Positions 43,672 through 55,081 of a stretch of 64,000 nt of DNA are shown one piece after another (position 1 is the first letter of the stretch; each line of letters begins with the position of its first letter). The stretch lies in assembly GCA_030247885.1 (NCBI GenBank), contig JAPDRO010000010.1, positions 62,001 through 126,000 of the forward strand, written 5' to 3'. The notes beneath the pieces were generated by a model. That model was not told the origin of the DNA, did not search any database, and saw nothing but the letters and a program-made list of their open reading frames with translations. Source of the DNA: Taxawa tesnikishii (nom. ined.). Lineage: Eukaryota > Ascomycota > Dothideomycetes > Dothideales. A program made the position numbers and the translations under genes.

Positions 43672-45797
43672 GAAGTCTTCCCCACCGTGTGCACAGACCC
43701 ACCGCGTGCAACGCGTTTCATGCAACAACAATTGACGCTCATTTCATGATAACTTGCTCAAAACAATGAATATGGATGAAGCAATTGCTGAACTACGTGC
43801 CTCTGACTCTCCGAATGTAGCTGCTACAGCAGCAAAGTACAAGCTCGTCAGATCGACCCTCTGGAGAAGATGGAAGGGCATCACCACTGATAGGAGCCAA
43901 GTTGTTGAAGATTCCAGGTTCCTGAACCAGCAACAAGAACAGCAGCTTTTGCTGCATATCAGACAGCTGTGTGATCGATGCCTTCCACCTACACCAGCGA
44001 TCGTAGCTGAGATAGCCGCTCAGCTTGGTGGAAGAGCTCCTGGGCATAACTGGTGTTCAAGGTTTGTTGAGAGGCACAAGGATGAGCTAGACTCTCGATA
44101 TCTCAACAATCTGGACCTGGAAAGGCACCAAGCTGACTCCGTGGCTTCCTTTGAGCGCTATTTCTCCATCATTAGCAAGAAAATGGATGAGTACCGGATA
44201 CTGCCTGAGAACACCTACAACATGGACGAGAAGGGCTTTCTTCTTGGAAGGATCACCAAGGCTAAACGAATTTTTGCAAGAGACCTATGGGCATCTCAGA
44301 AGCTTCTTGGAGCTGGCCAAGATGGATCAAGAGAGTGGATCACAGTTGTGGCTACGATATGTGCGGATGGAACAGCTTTACCCCTCTCTTGATCTATGAC
44401 AGTACTTCTGGCTCTATCCAAGACTCATGGGTCCAAGACTTCAACTGCAATGAACACCAAGCTTGGTTTACCTCTTCACCAAGTGGCTGGACTTCTGATG
44501 AGATCGGTTTCAAGTGGCTGGAAGACTTGTTTGACAAGAAAACCCAAGACATAGCAAGGAGAGATTGGAGGCTGTTGTTTGTTGATGGTCATGGATCTCA
44601 TGTGACTCTGAAGTTCCTTAAATGGGCTCAGCAGCATAAGATCCTTGTTGCTGTGTATCCTCCTCACTCTACACACAGACTGCAGCCTCTAGATGTTGGT
44701 TGCTTCGCTCCTCTGGCCACCTATTACAGCCAGCTGCTTGAACAGCAGACTAGGCTCTCAGAAGGCCAGACAAGGATGACTAAGAGAGATTTCTTCAAGT
44801 GCTTCTATCCAGCATGGCACAAGGCCTTCACAGACAAGAACATCGCTTCCAGCTGGAGTAAGGCCGGCCTGTTCCCCTTGACCCTGCTTTAGTGCTTGAT
44901 AAGCTCAAGCCAAGGAACCAGAGAGAACCAACACCAAGAGGGCCAAGCAGAGGGGCATCAAGCAGCCCTTCTGCTTGCTGGGACTCTCCTTCTGGTATGA
45001 GGAAGCTAAGAGCAATCATCAATAAGACGGTAGACAGGAAGACCAAGAAAGTCATCAAGAGGCTTGGTGATGATCTCCAGAAGAGCAGGGCAGAGGCCAC
45101 GCTTGAGAGGCTTAGTAAGCAGCAGGTAATGGAGGCTCTAAGGCATGAGAAGAAGAAGAGGAAGCGTGGTAAGAAGTTGATTGAGCAGTTTAGAGCTGAT
45201 GAGGGCTCTGGAGCAATTCTTTTAGCCCTAGCAAGGTAAGGGCTGCCCTTGAGCTTCAAGACCAGAGGGAGCAAGAGAAGGAGCAAGAGAGAGAGAACAG
45301 AGAGCAGAGGGCTCAAGAGACAGCTGTTGAGAAGGTCAGGAAGGAGCAGGAGGCTCAAAAGAGGCGTGACGACAGAGCTGTGGCTCAAGCTGCTCGCAAG
45401 GCCTCTAAGGCGTTGAAGAAGGCTCAAAGGGAGGCAGAGAGAGTAGCCAAAAGGCTCAGAGACAGGCTGAGTTGAAGGTAAAGGCTCAGAACAAGAGGCC
45501 AAGAGGAAGGCCAAGGAAGCAACAGGTACCTACAAAGCCTGTAGTCACAGAGGAACCTCCAAGTGCTCCAGAGGCACCAAAACAGCTCAAGTCAAGGTCA
45601 GGGAGAACTATCCGTGCACCAGCGCACCTATCAGAATGAAACTTGTTAGGATGATTGAAGATTGATTTGGAAACACGTAGCTTGAATCTTATTCCATACT
45701 GATCTGTGTAGCTGGTAGAATCAGTTAATAAATTGAAGAATTAGCAAGCTTTATTTGTTGCACGCGGTGGGTCTGTGCACACGGTGGGGAAGACTTC
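43672..45797 (+). mobile_element. pogo-type DNA transposon G nested in F
   Basis: A 2126-base element with TA at 43670-43671 and 45798-45799 and 41-base perfect inverted repeats (43672-43712 and 45757-45797) beginning GAAGTCTTCCCCACCG. Two direct copies of CCCACCGYGTGCA lie at 43681 and 43698, 17 bases apart. Perfect ends and a clean target duplication make it the youngest layer here. Confidence 0.94.
43766..45639 (+). pseudogene. Transposase of G, four single-base frame breaks
   Basis: Starts at ATG 43766 (MNMDEAIAELRASDSPNVAA). HTH one (TAAKYKLVRSTLWRRWKGI) and HTH two (HNWCSRFVERHKDELDSRYL) are followed by the core with YNMDEKGFLLGR, LLFVDGHGSHVTLKF and LQPLDVGCFAPLATYY. A Lys/Glu/Gln coiled coil comes next, then a basic AT-hook-like KRPRGRPRKQ and the tail RSGRTIRAPAHLSE. 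The frame shifts at short runs: 44381-44384, 44874-44879, 45220-45223 and 45449-45452. Each is consistent with one missing base, and 1874 plus 4 bases gives 626 codons. Otherwise it looks intact, so the breaks may be sequencing errors. Confidence 0.88.
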
Positions 45798-46936
45798 TAC
45801 CTTGGTACAAGGCGTCGGGGCTACGGGGCGCGTTATCCCACCCTTTATCATCTTCGCAGGCAAGGTCCTTATCTCAACCTGGTTCAACGATCTACCTCGT
45901 GACTGGATTGTTGAGGTCTCCTCTACTGGCTGGACTAACAATAAGCTCGCGCTCGCGTGGCTTAAGCACTTCGATGCGCATACAAAGGCTTATACTGTTG
46001 GGGCATACAGGCTACTCATTGTTGACGGCCACGAGAGCCACTGCTCGGTCGTATTCCAGGATTACTGTAAGGAGAACAACATCATAGCTCTCTGTATGCC
46101 TCCACACTCCTCGCACCTACTGCAGCCACTTGACGTCGTCTGCTACTCGCTGCTAAAGCGCCTGTATGGCGACGAGACCTCAGCCTTGGCACGCAGTCGC
46201 GTTTACTATATCACGAAAGAAACCTTCCTAACTGCCTTCAAAGCAGCTTTTAAGAAGGCGTTCACACAGGAGAATGTCTGCGCAGGGTTTCGAGGCGCTG
46301 GGCTAGTCCCACACAACCCAGAGGCTGTGTTATCGAAGCTGGATGTGAGGCTACGTACGCCAACGCCGCCTGCACCAGGTACAGTCGAATGGGGGCGAAA
46401 ACACCGCGCAACGCCAGTGAAATAGAGGCGCAGTCAACGCTAATTCGAAATCGCATGCAAAAACATCAGGGGTCTCCAGCAAGCTCTTTGGATGAGCAGG
46501 TCAGGCAGCTTACAAAGGGCGCTCAGCAGATAGCGCATGAGATGGTGTTAATGCGCGAAGAAACAGCGCGTCTGCGAGACGCAATTGAGGCGGCCACAAA
46601 GCGCAAGAGCCGCAAAAGGCAATATGTACGGACAGAGGAGACTCTAACAGTGGGTGAGGTAGCTGATCTGGTCGCTGTTAAGGAGGGTAGCAGTGGTAAT
46701 GACGGCGAGAAGCCTGCGAAGAGGGTGCGCGTAGAGCGGCGTTGCGGCCGTTGCGGCGAGACTGGGCATAACTCCCGCACCTGTAAAGTAGAAATAGAGG
46801 ATGCAGAAGATAGCGACGTTTCTGAATAATTATATACTGTTCTATAGACTGCTGTAAAGTGTTGTAGTGTTGCGCAATATCGCTGCGCAGGTGTTCTAGT
46901 TTCGTGAGGTGGCCGACTTACTTGTGGAACACGTTA

Positions 46937-48570
46937 TTGTTATTCCATTTCAGAAGAAGCTGGTTGGGCTATCACGTGGCTGGGAATTCCAGCTGTCCGA
47001 AAACTTTCCGACTAGTACTGTAGTAGTCCCTTGGCCGTTTTGCGGTCCAACCGCGCCGACACAGCGTCACCTCGGCCTCCAGGTGAAAGCGTCTCCAACA
47101 TAAATGCTGTTCCTGGTTGCAGATTCTCAATCACGAGCCTCCTCTCTGCGGGCTGCCGGTCTTGAGCAAGTTCTCTGCAGTCTGGCGGTCAAGATATGCC
47201 GGTAGGTTTCAGCGCTTGCTAAGGGGTGTAGCCTGTCCCGGAGGCTTATCCGCCTCTGCCGCCGTATGCCTTTATTACTGCGTGCAGGCCGCCTTATCTT
47301 CATTATCCTCCTCCTCCTCCTCCTCCTCCTCCTCCTCCTCCTCCTGGAAGTGAACACAGCGAGCCATAACGCATTAACCGGCTAGTTGCGAGTCGGTTGG
47401 GCCGTAACGACGCCCTAAGGAGAGCTCTAGGGAGGGCTCTAAGGGCCCAAAGGAGAGCTCTAAAAAGCGGTGACGACCGCTGAAGAGGTTGAACCGACAC
47501 GAGGGCATTAAGGCACGCCGTTATGATGCGATAATGGTAGAGGATACGAGGGAGGAGCGTCTTTGTAGACCGAGCAGAGCAATAGCATCCGATCTATCAG
47601 TAGTCCTATGTTAGTCCCAGCACTCGGAAGCGCTGTAGATTGACGCTTCACCTTGATCCACGGATAGGACAATATTTTTGTTGCTAATCGTGGCTAGACA
47701 GACGACGTTATGGTGGTACACGAGCAGTAAACAATGGATATCGGTGCTTGTCGGGCAACGTTTGGTGGGGCGGCTAAGGAAAATCCCCGACAGCGGCCCG
47801 CGCATTCTGAAACCGAAAACAGGCACTCTACCGAAGCCCCAATCGATCCGTCTTTCGTTGCGATTCTCTTCGTGTGTCTGCCACCGCGATTGTTACTGCT
47901 GTACCCGTATGGACTGCGCAGTCGCGGGTGACTCCAGACAATCTAGTCGGCCGTTACATTTACTTTAACATCGTTAAGCCTCCAATGTATCCAGTCGTGG
48001 AACGCAAGGCCGTACCATCCACAGGCAACGCTATCAACGACACCGTACGTCTCCGCAAAGTCCAGACGTTAGTACAAGTAGACCTCCGCAAAAACGCGTA
48101 AAGAGCCCACCTGACCCAGCTCCTTCTGCAGATATTATCAAGTCAAGCCTTATCTCATTTCGTATTCGCGCGCTCTAAACGAAGGCGCCGACGGGGACGC
48201 TGTACAGCAACCCACAATCACTCCTGAGCCGGTTCAACGCACTCTGGACGCCAAGAATGCCTCTTGTTCGAACCCGATGCCGACTGATGTATGATGAGTC
48301 TTCTGGATAGCAGTACGCAATACTTTCTGGCTGGGGTGTCGGAAGAGAGCCGTGGCTCGGTCGAGGCTGCCATCGAAGCAAGCAAGTGGTATGGCTGTAC
48401 GTAGCACTTCTGTTGGCCTTGTGGCCTTCGTCTTGTTGACAATGGTAGGTGAGTCGATCCTGCACAATGGCGGGCTGTGTCAGGTATGAGCTTAGACGTG
48501 TCGCCAAGATCTCGGGCTTATGCTTGACAACACGCCATAGCACTTTCTACTCATACCGATGCTCCTCGCA
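46937..48570. other. No gene recognised
   Basis: About 1.6 kb between element F and the histidine kinase relic. Frames are short. It holds the trinucleotide run at 47306. A minus-strand frame at 48234-48467 has no known domain. Confidence 0.5.
47306..47345 (+). repeat. Microsatellite (TCC)13
   Basis: Thirteen uninterrupted TCC units from 47306 to 47344. It creates spurious long Arg, Gly or Ser frames on all sides. No gene context. Confidence 0.97.
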
Positions 48571-51420
48571 TATACGAAGTGCCGGATTCGAAAAAGATGG
48601 ATCGTTTTGCGAATGCTCCCTACGTCGACGGCACACTTTCGAAGTTCCGTCACTATGCTGGGTCACCCATTACGACAAGAGATGGCTATAACATTGGCAC
48701 GGTTTTTGTATTCAAGAATCAGCCATCAGAAACGGGGCTGCCTCCAGCTCAAGCAGGGCGTGAGCGAATACCCTGAGTCGCTTCCCATATCAGCCCTTGC
48801 TTACATGTGCCAGCCTTAAGCGGAACAGCCGACTACCTCATGAACGAGTTGGAAAGATCGATACAAATACTGGAACACGACAGGATGATCAAAGCCAGTG
48901 GTATTTCAACGAGCTTTATGCGGGATTCTGTCTCTGCAATTCCAGTGGATTATCCTGCTATGCATTCAAACCGCCCCAACCATTCCGAAAAGGGCAAGTC
49001 AGAATCACCTTCGGACAGTACCACTACTCAGTCGCGTGTGAGTATATTCACGAATCCTAGCCATGCATACCAGCCTGCTGCAGCTCTTCTCTGTGAGCTC
49101 CTTAAGCTCGACGGGATTACCTTTCAGGAAGTGGAAGCTTTACCGAACTATGCAAGCTGCGGCTTGAATCAGCACCTGGCCGCTGTGGTTCGGACAGAGG
49201 GAGCGAAACCACCTCGTCTACCTAGGAGTCTTCTGCTAGACTTGCTCCGACGCTATCCCTTAGGCAACATCTTCTTTGTCGACGAGGTCCGTATGCGCAG
49301 CAAGGTCCCAAAGGAGGCAGAGCATGACCCGTCGGTCCAACCAAGCACACTGAGCGGCTCGCAAGCCGCAGTTGACGAAGTCGATGACCTATGTCAGAGT
49401 ATACCGGGAGTCTGATAGCTCGTCTTCTCTCCGATGTGGGACTCTGTACACAATCGGGTAGGCGCGGTTGCTCTTGGGTAGTCGTACAGCACAGGACGCA
49501 TCTTCACCCAAGCTGCCGACCTTGTTCCTATGGGCTGCTTCTGCAACTCGGTTGTGGCTGAAGTTCGCCGCTTGGAAGCGGTGGAATCGGAGAGGAGGAA
49601 GGCCAATTTCTTAGGCTCGATGTCTCATGAGATGAGATCGCCCCTTCATGGACTCCTTGCCGGCATTGAGCTTCTGAGGAATACTAAATGTAGCCCTTTT
49701 CAACACGAACTCCTTGAGACTTCATTCACCTGTGGTCGAACACTACTACATACTATCGATCATGCGTTGGATTTCGCAGGCATTAGCGGACCAAGGTTCT
49801 CAGATTCGAGCGGATTTAGAGCCCGCGGATCAGTTGATGTCGAGCAGGCCACATATGAAGGATCCTCGACGATATCCCGACGGATGCTTGACAAGACACT
49901 CCCTGTTGTTGATCTTGCCAGACTCTGTGAAGAAGTTGTGGACGGCATATTTCTCGATACAGCTTATGGCAGGACAACAAGTTCGAATAGGAACTCGCTG
50001 GAGAGTGTGGAACTCGATGCATCTGACCGTGGCTGTTCTGGAGGTGACGTGAGTATCATAGTTGATACAAAGTCAAGGAACTGGATGTTTCAGATCAAGA
50101 CTGGTTGATTCCGGCGAGTTCTTGTCAACCTCTTGGTATGTCATCTTCCAACCTGAAGCTACTAGATTGTGTCTAATAACTACTTGTAGGTAAACGCCAT
50201 CAAGTACACGCCATCTGGTTGGATTAAGCTTGTGATGGAATTAGGAATCTCATCAGACGATTCTTCCTCAGAACACCCACTCACGCATAACATCGTTCTC
50301 ACCGTCACTGATAGCGGGAAGAAAATATCTTAAGAATATTTGGAGAATCATCTGCGGGAGTCATTCTCTCAAGAGGATCTATTAATGCTTGGTGCTGGTC
50401 TTGGCTTATCGCTGGTCAAGAAAATGGTGGACTCAATGGGCGGTACCATTAACACGAAGTCTGAGGTTGACGTTGGAACCACACTCACGGTCCAGCTACC
50501 ACTCGTCCAGCACGAAGCCCTGTTTGCTACCAGCAAGCCGATCTCAGCCCTTGCTACTAGCCAGGGCCTTCTAGCTTCGGAGCACGTCTGCCCCAGTTTT
50601 GCAGGCAGGCGGGTGAAAATGTTCTCGCCAAGCCTGACCGCTGGGACCCTAGATTGTCGACATCCTCAAGTATTTTTGCGAGCCTCCCTGATTAACACAC
50701 TCCGGGACTGATTTCAGCTCGAGGTACTTGCCTGGGACTGTCCATCCTCTGTCGATCTGTTTATCCCGATCAACGTGATATGCAGCAGCTGGATAAAAAG
50801 TTGCTTACAAGAACGTCGGCTTTCGAAAAAACCCACGTCTGGTCATATGCGATCGGCCTACCCGAGGGCAGAGACCGGCTTCCACGCACAGAGGTGTCGT
50901 TTTGCACAAACCAGTAACTCCTTCGAAGCTCAAAAGAGCGCTCAATCAGATCTGGCAAGACAGTGCTTCTGACACCTCTGTCGCAGGATCATTAGTCGTG
51001 GATCCGACGTTCGCAGACCCCCTTACACGAATTACTGACAGCGGAATGGAGGCGGTTATGCAACCACCTTCGCAGCCGACGCAAGCAAGTCTTCAACGGA
51101 GGCAGTCTAGTAGGGGTGCTGAACATTATAGCACAGCAGCTGCATGCCTGAGGGACGTTTTGGCCAGTGCAACAAACGCAACAGACGACCAAATGCCGCA
51201 ATCAGCAACGTCCGCGTCGTCAGCAGCTCCATTGCTAGAGCCCTCCGTCCTGTCTGTCGACGACAATGATGTCAACCTGAGGATATTGGTACGTGTTCCT
51301 CTCTGTCCGGTAATCCCAAAGCTTGTTGTCACTAATCACTCCATGAACTGTAGACCATGTACATGGAGCGCTGCGAGGTTCAGTTGCTCGACATTTGAAT
51401 TGAAGCAACTGACTGCCTAA
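48571..51420 (+). pseudogene. Decayed fungal hybrid histidine kinase (GAF-HisKA-HATPase-receiver)
   Basis: Pieces occur in order. A GAF-like segment (MDRFANAPYVDGTLSKFRHY, AGSPITTRDGYNIGTVFVFK) is followed by a long linker. HisKA has the phospho-acceptor His in FLGSMSHEMRSPLHGLLAGI. The ATPase domain has an N-box in VNAIKYTPSG, then LTVTDSG and GAGLGLSLVKKMVDSMGG. The start of a receiver domain (PSVLSVDDNDVNLRIL, then after an intron MYMERCEVQLLDI) ends without the phospho-acceptor region. Stops at 49479 (TAG) and 50106 (TGA) stand where Trp is plausible; a TAA near 50332 and frame shifts add further damage. Such kinases relay osmotic, redox or light signals. The 5' sensory part and the 3' receiver are missing. 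Confidence 0.78.
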
Positions 51421-51601
51421 TCCTGCCAATCAGTCAGTTGTAAAAAGCTCCATCTCTACTGCTCGGTAGCATCTCAAAAAAGCGGCATTGGCAAAGATCG
51501 AACACTCGGAAGCAGTTACAGGGTCATTCGCGGATTACGTTAGGTAGGAATAATATATATTAGGGAGAGGCTTAAAAACCCTAGCTATAGACATTTACTA
51601 T

Positions 51602-53335
51602 CTAAGTAGTAGGAAAACGTAACGCACTACTCTTGATTCTAAGCTTCTTCCCGAAGAATTGCAAGGCGATGATAATTAGAAACGCAGCAAAACATATCGC
51701 TGCTTGAGTGCCGAAGCTAACTCTAGTACCGGTTGATTGCGCCCAAGTGACTTGGAAATAGCTAATGATAAAGCCGCCGGTCGCTAAAAGAGGTCAGGAT
51801 CTATTCCTGATAGCGACAGGAGTAGAAACGGGGACTCACTTCTTGCAAAATTGATCCAAGCAGCAACCTCTCCAGATGCTTCCGGGTAACAGTCGAGATT
51901 GTATGCGCTTAGAGCGACAGTCGTAGTCATGATGCCAAAGACATACAGACCCCAGAACACGGCGGTGACCATGTAGTGATAGCCGTCCTGAAGTGCGAAG
52001 CCGAGTCCGATTAGGCCGGCCAACATGAATGGGGTACTAAACCAGATGGCACGCAACCTAACCTCTGGCTCAAAGTGTCCCCCATGGGTCTTGATATACC
52101 TCTTTGCAATGCCGTCATGCAGCCAGTGTCCGACCAACTCTCCGATCAGAGCCGCAACGATGGGAGTGAAGTAAAAGAAGCCGATCTGCTTTGGTCCAAA
52201 TTGGTACAAGGGAGTGAGGAATATAGACAAGGTCGTATTGATCCCAACGACCCATGCGAAAGTAAGCATGTAGTATATGGTCGACAGGAAGACGGTTGGC
52301 TTGAGTATAACTCGGATCGGGCGCATGCAAGCTTGCCCAAAGCTGTTGCGGAGGTGACGAGTGCGGTACTGCGCAATTCCCACGAGCTGCTCGATGCGAG
52401 ACCCCTTAGGCGGTTGTTCCGACGGTGCGATGCGGCGATCGTAATAGGTTTCTTCCACGAAGAGGACAGTCATGATGAGTGCGAGCACCGTCTGCACCAA
52501 CGAATTAGCTATAGTCATTTCGGGACACGGCCAACCTACCTCAGCAAAGTAGACCCAAAATGGGATCGGCCAGGCCCGAGTTGTAATGATAAACGCAGCA
52601 AACAACGGCCCCATGTACGGAGACAGGATGATGAATGCTGCCCAGATATTGATCTTGCGAGCTCTCTCATGGAAGAAGAACATGTCGAAGATGAACATGA
52701 GCCCTCCGCCTTGGGCAACCGTACTGAAGAATCCATTCAAGATACGGGCAGCCATGAAGGATTCAAACGTGGCCGCCGCTGCGCACCATGCTGCAGTCGC
52801 TGCGGCTATGACGAGGAAATAGAAGAGGACGGGAAGTCGCCCTGCCCAAGCCGATAGAGCGACTACGAAGATGCCTCCAGCTCCGAGCATGAACACGTTC
52901 CCGACTTGTGAATGATTGACGGTATCCTCGCTCATCCCCCATACCCTGCTCTCTGATCAGCGTTGTCCCTTGTAATACGTAGCTCACTACCAGGAGCGTC
53001 ACTAACGCGGCCTGAGGGATCAATGTAACAGCCCCTGTGGCACTTCCGTAGTCTGGTAGGAATGCAGCAAAACTGATGATCAACAGGACGACGTGCTTCT
53101 TGGTAGAACTCCAGTTCAGAGGGTCTGATGGGGAGTTGGAAGGCTGAGGGATCAGAACAGTATGGCCATCTATGGTAGTCTTCAGATCACCTCGTTGAGC
53201 GTCGCTGATATCGGCGATGTAACCCTCTGACTCTTTAAATTCGTGAAGATCTGCCACGTTCTCGACGGCCTCCGAAACCGGCATGTCCTTTGTGCTGTCC
53301 ATCGCAAGCAACAGGTCGTTCGAAGACAGAGACAA
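51602..53335 (-). CDS. MFS transporter
   Basis: Three exons: 53335-53007, 52945-51840 and 51783-51602, with introns of 61 and 56 bases. Donors are GTTAGT and GTGAGT and acceptors are AG. The total is 1617 bases, 538 residues, with no break. About 70 hydrophilic N-terminal residues precede [20 protein letters not shown], a typical fungal MFS entry to TM1. Further marks are [20 protein letters not shown], the repeated helices through [20 protein letters not shown], and the C-terminal [16 protein letters not shown]-like last exon ([14 protein letters not shown]). Twelve TM helices are expected. Substrate unknown; its place beside a phenol hydroxylase-like gene suggests an aromatic acid or phenol. 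It could start at the internal Met 53302 instead. Confidence 0.9.
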
Positions 53336-53619
53336 GGAAAAACTCGTGTTATTGGATCTCTATAAATGCGATATAACAGAAGAAGCCGAGCGTGTTGCCG
53401 AAGCATCAGCAGAAGTACGGGTATATTAGGGCAGGTCAAGATCCGGTTCGGAAATGATTGCTTTGGTTGCGCCTGATTTCCGGCTTCCGGATCACGCGGA
53501 TGGAGGAAGGATCATCAAGGTTGCGTTGTCTTGACCCAGGATGTGGGGGGTTCATCTGTGCTCCCTTTCTTTTCGGTGATTGGTTGCGTGTGTTTGTTCC
53601 GTCAAGCACTGGCCTCGTA

Positions 53620-55079
53620 ACGTGATTCCCCACTTGATGACCGATCCCACATGATGACCGATTTTGCACATCCTAGCAAAACATGAAAGCACAGCTCTAA
53701 CAATTCAACCACTAGATGCATTAACCTGATGTTCTATATACTTTAAGAAGAGTAGTAACAGAGCTATTCTGCCTACTAACTAACTTGGAAATATCGTAAG
53801 GGCGGCTGTGTGCTACGCCCGGAGCGTAACCTTTGCGAAACCGGTACCCAACTTGCCTTTCGCTGGCGCAAAGTAGGACTAGAAACCCTCCCTCTGGAAG
53901 TAACAGCACGCTGAAGCTTAGACTCCGTAGAACCTAGAATGGCACCTGAATCGCTTGCTTCTCGCTGGGTGCGCTGTGTGGAAGGCTGCGCGTGAAGCCT
54001 CTTCCGGGGCACCCCTACCCCTTCCTCTTCGAGACCCCTCTTCCTAGGCTTAGTAGCGTCTACTTTCGCTGCCCTTACCACTATCACTTCTCCTTCTTCT
54101 ATGGTAGCAGCCCGAGGCTGCTTAGTAGTTTGCGCAAGCTTACTCGCTTGTTGCGCTACTTTCTTTGCCGCTCGTTCGGCCTTTTCACGTTCTCGCTCTG
54201 CTTTGGCTGCCTCCCGCGCCGCAGCACGCGCGGCCTTTCTTTCCTCCCTCTCACGCGCTTTGTCTGCTCGTGCTCTAGCTGCTTCAACCTTCCGATCTTG
54301 TATGGCCTGCTTGCGTTGGCGCTCCGCCTCCGCTTCGTCGGCTGCTTGCTGCCGAGCTCGCTCAACCCGAGCGGGACTGAAGAACCGTGCTCACATGAGA
54401 CAATCCTTTTGTAGACCTAGAGAGGCCTATCAAGAAGCCTTTCTCGTCAAAGTTGTACGTGTTTGATGGCGTGACGTCGTACTGCTCCATCTTTTTGTGA
54501 AGCTAGGTTAAGAGCGTTAGACGCGCATACTAGAAGCAGGCTGCACGCTACTATAACGCAGGTGGGAGAAAACTGACTAGGTCAAAGAAGTCTTGGAAGT
54601 AGTGCGAGTTATCTGCTACCTTGCGCTTGTGATCGATCACTCGTAGGTACATGCTGGTAAGGCGATCGCGGTGACGCTGGTAGAAGCGGGTGACCCAGTT
54701 CTTTCCAAGCGCAGTTTTTGCAATCTGTTCAGCAATATTCTTAAGCATCTGCGGTGTCGGTGGAAGGCCACGATCCGTAAGTCTGTTAGCATGCGCAACA
54801 AGCACCTCTTCTTGCGCGTCTGTGAGCTTCCGGCGCGTGTAAGAGATGGCTTCTTGGACTGTGCCTGTTTCGCCTTTGTAGCGCTTTGCTAGTGTTCTAC
54901 GGTCGATGTTCCACTTTCGCGCAGTCACGGCATAGTTTATACGCTCTTGCGACTCTAAATCATCTATTGCGCAAGCTATACGAGTGTTGTGGTCCATTGT
55001 GGAGTAGGATAAAGTTGGTTGTTGGTGATGCGCAAAATCGGTCATCATGTGGGATCGGTCATCAAGTGGGGAATCACGT
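53620..55079 (-). mobile_element. Non-autonomous pogo element C2
   Basis: A 1460-base element with TA at 53618-53619 and 55080-55081. Its end has two direct copies (CCCACTTGATGACCGAT at 53629, CCCACATGATGACCGAT at 53646), 17 bases apart. It has the same length, gene layout and internal deletion junction as C1 but a changed end motif, again altered in both repeats. It lies between the MFS and monooxygenase genes. Confidence 0.9.
53776..54997 (-). pseudogene. Deleted transposase gene of C2
   Basis: Minus strand from ATG 54997 (MDHNTRIACAIDDLESQERI). Both HTH domains are open with no stop (LAKRYKGETGTVQEAISYTR, LGKNWVTRFYQRHRDRLTSM). The same intron as in C1 follows FFDL. The first catalytic Asp region (YNFDEKGFLIG) is joined, through the shared deletion, to the out-of-frame coiled-coil tail ending near 53776. 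The better preserved DNA-binding half could be translated as a truncated DNA-binding protein. Confidence 0.85.
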
Positions 55080-55081
55080 TA

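Larger units (their letters stand above)
43059..46829 (+). pseudogene. Transposase of F with C-terminal CCHC zinc knuckle, split by G
   Basis: From ATG 43059 (MPQQRNVQYTYTEGDIYLAI) through two HTH domains (MADKLLGERDGKPVGKNWVD, NFIKRTPELRTRWSRPYDRQ) and the first catalytic Asp (YNFDESGFLMG) to REWV at 43670. Element G follows with its TA duplicated. At 45800 the same frame resumes TLVQGVGATGRVIPPFIIFA, then LIVDGHESHCSVVF and LQPLDVVCYSLLKRLY. A single base appears missing in a G run at 46391-46395. Beyond it a coiled coil leads to CGRCGETGHNSRTC, a CX2CX4HX4C zinc knuckle, before an acidic end. The insertion splits the Val-Thr codon pair without other loss. Confidence 0.88.
42989..46934 (+). 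mobile_element. pogo-type DNA transposon F, interrupted by G
   Basis: The left end follows TA 42987-42988 and contains two copies of AGTCGGCCACC at 42994 and 43011, 17 bases apart. The right end (about 46890-46934, before TA 46935-46936) shares the inner motif and the following CTAGAACACCTGCGCAGC stretch in inverted orientation, but its outermost 15 or so bases differ from the left. Element G is nested inside. Without G it would be about 1.8 kb. Confidence 0.82.

Noticed and set aside
44828-45514. Leu/Ser-rich minus-strand ORF of 228 codons that looks like a membrane protein
   Set aside because: It is the complement of the Lys/Glu coiled coil of the G transposase, which gives Leu/Ser-rich antisense text.
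47127-47500. Long Arg-, Gly- and Ser-rich frames around 47300
   Set aside because: They arise from the (TCC)13 microsatellite read in several frames; no other coding evidence.
48255-48290. GTTCGAACCC, which resembles a tRNA T-loop
   Set aside because: No acceptor stem, D-arm or anticodon arm could be fitted around it.
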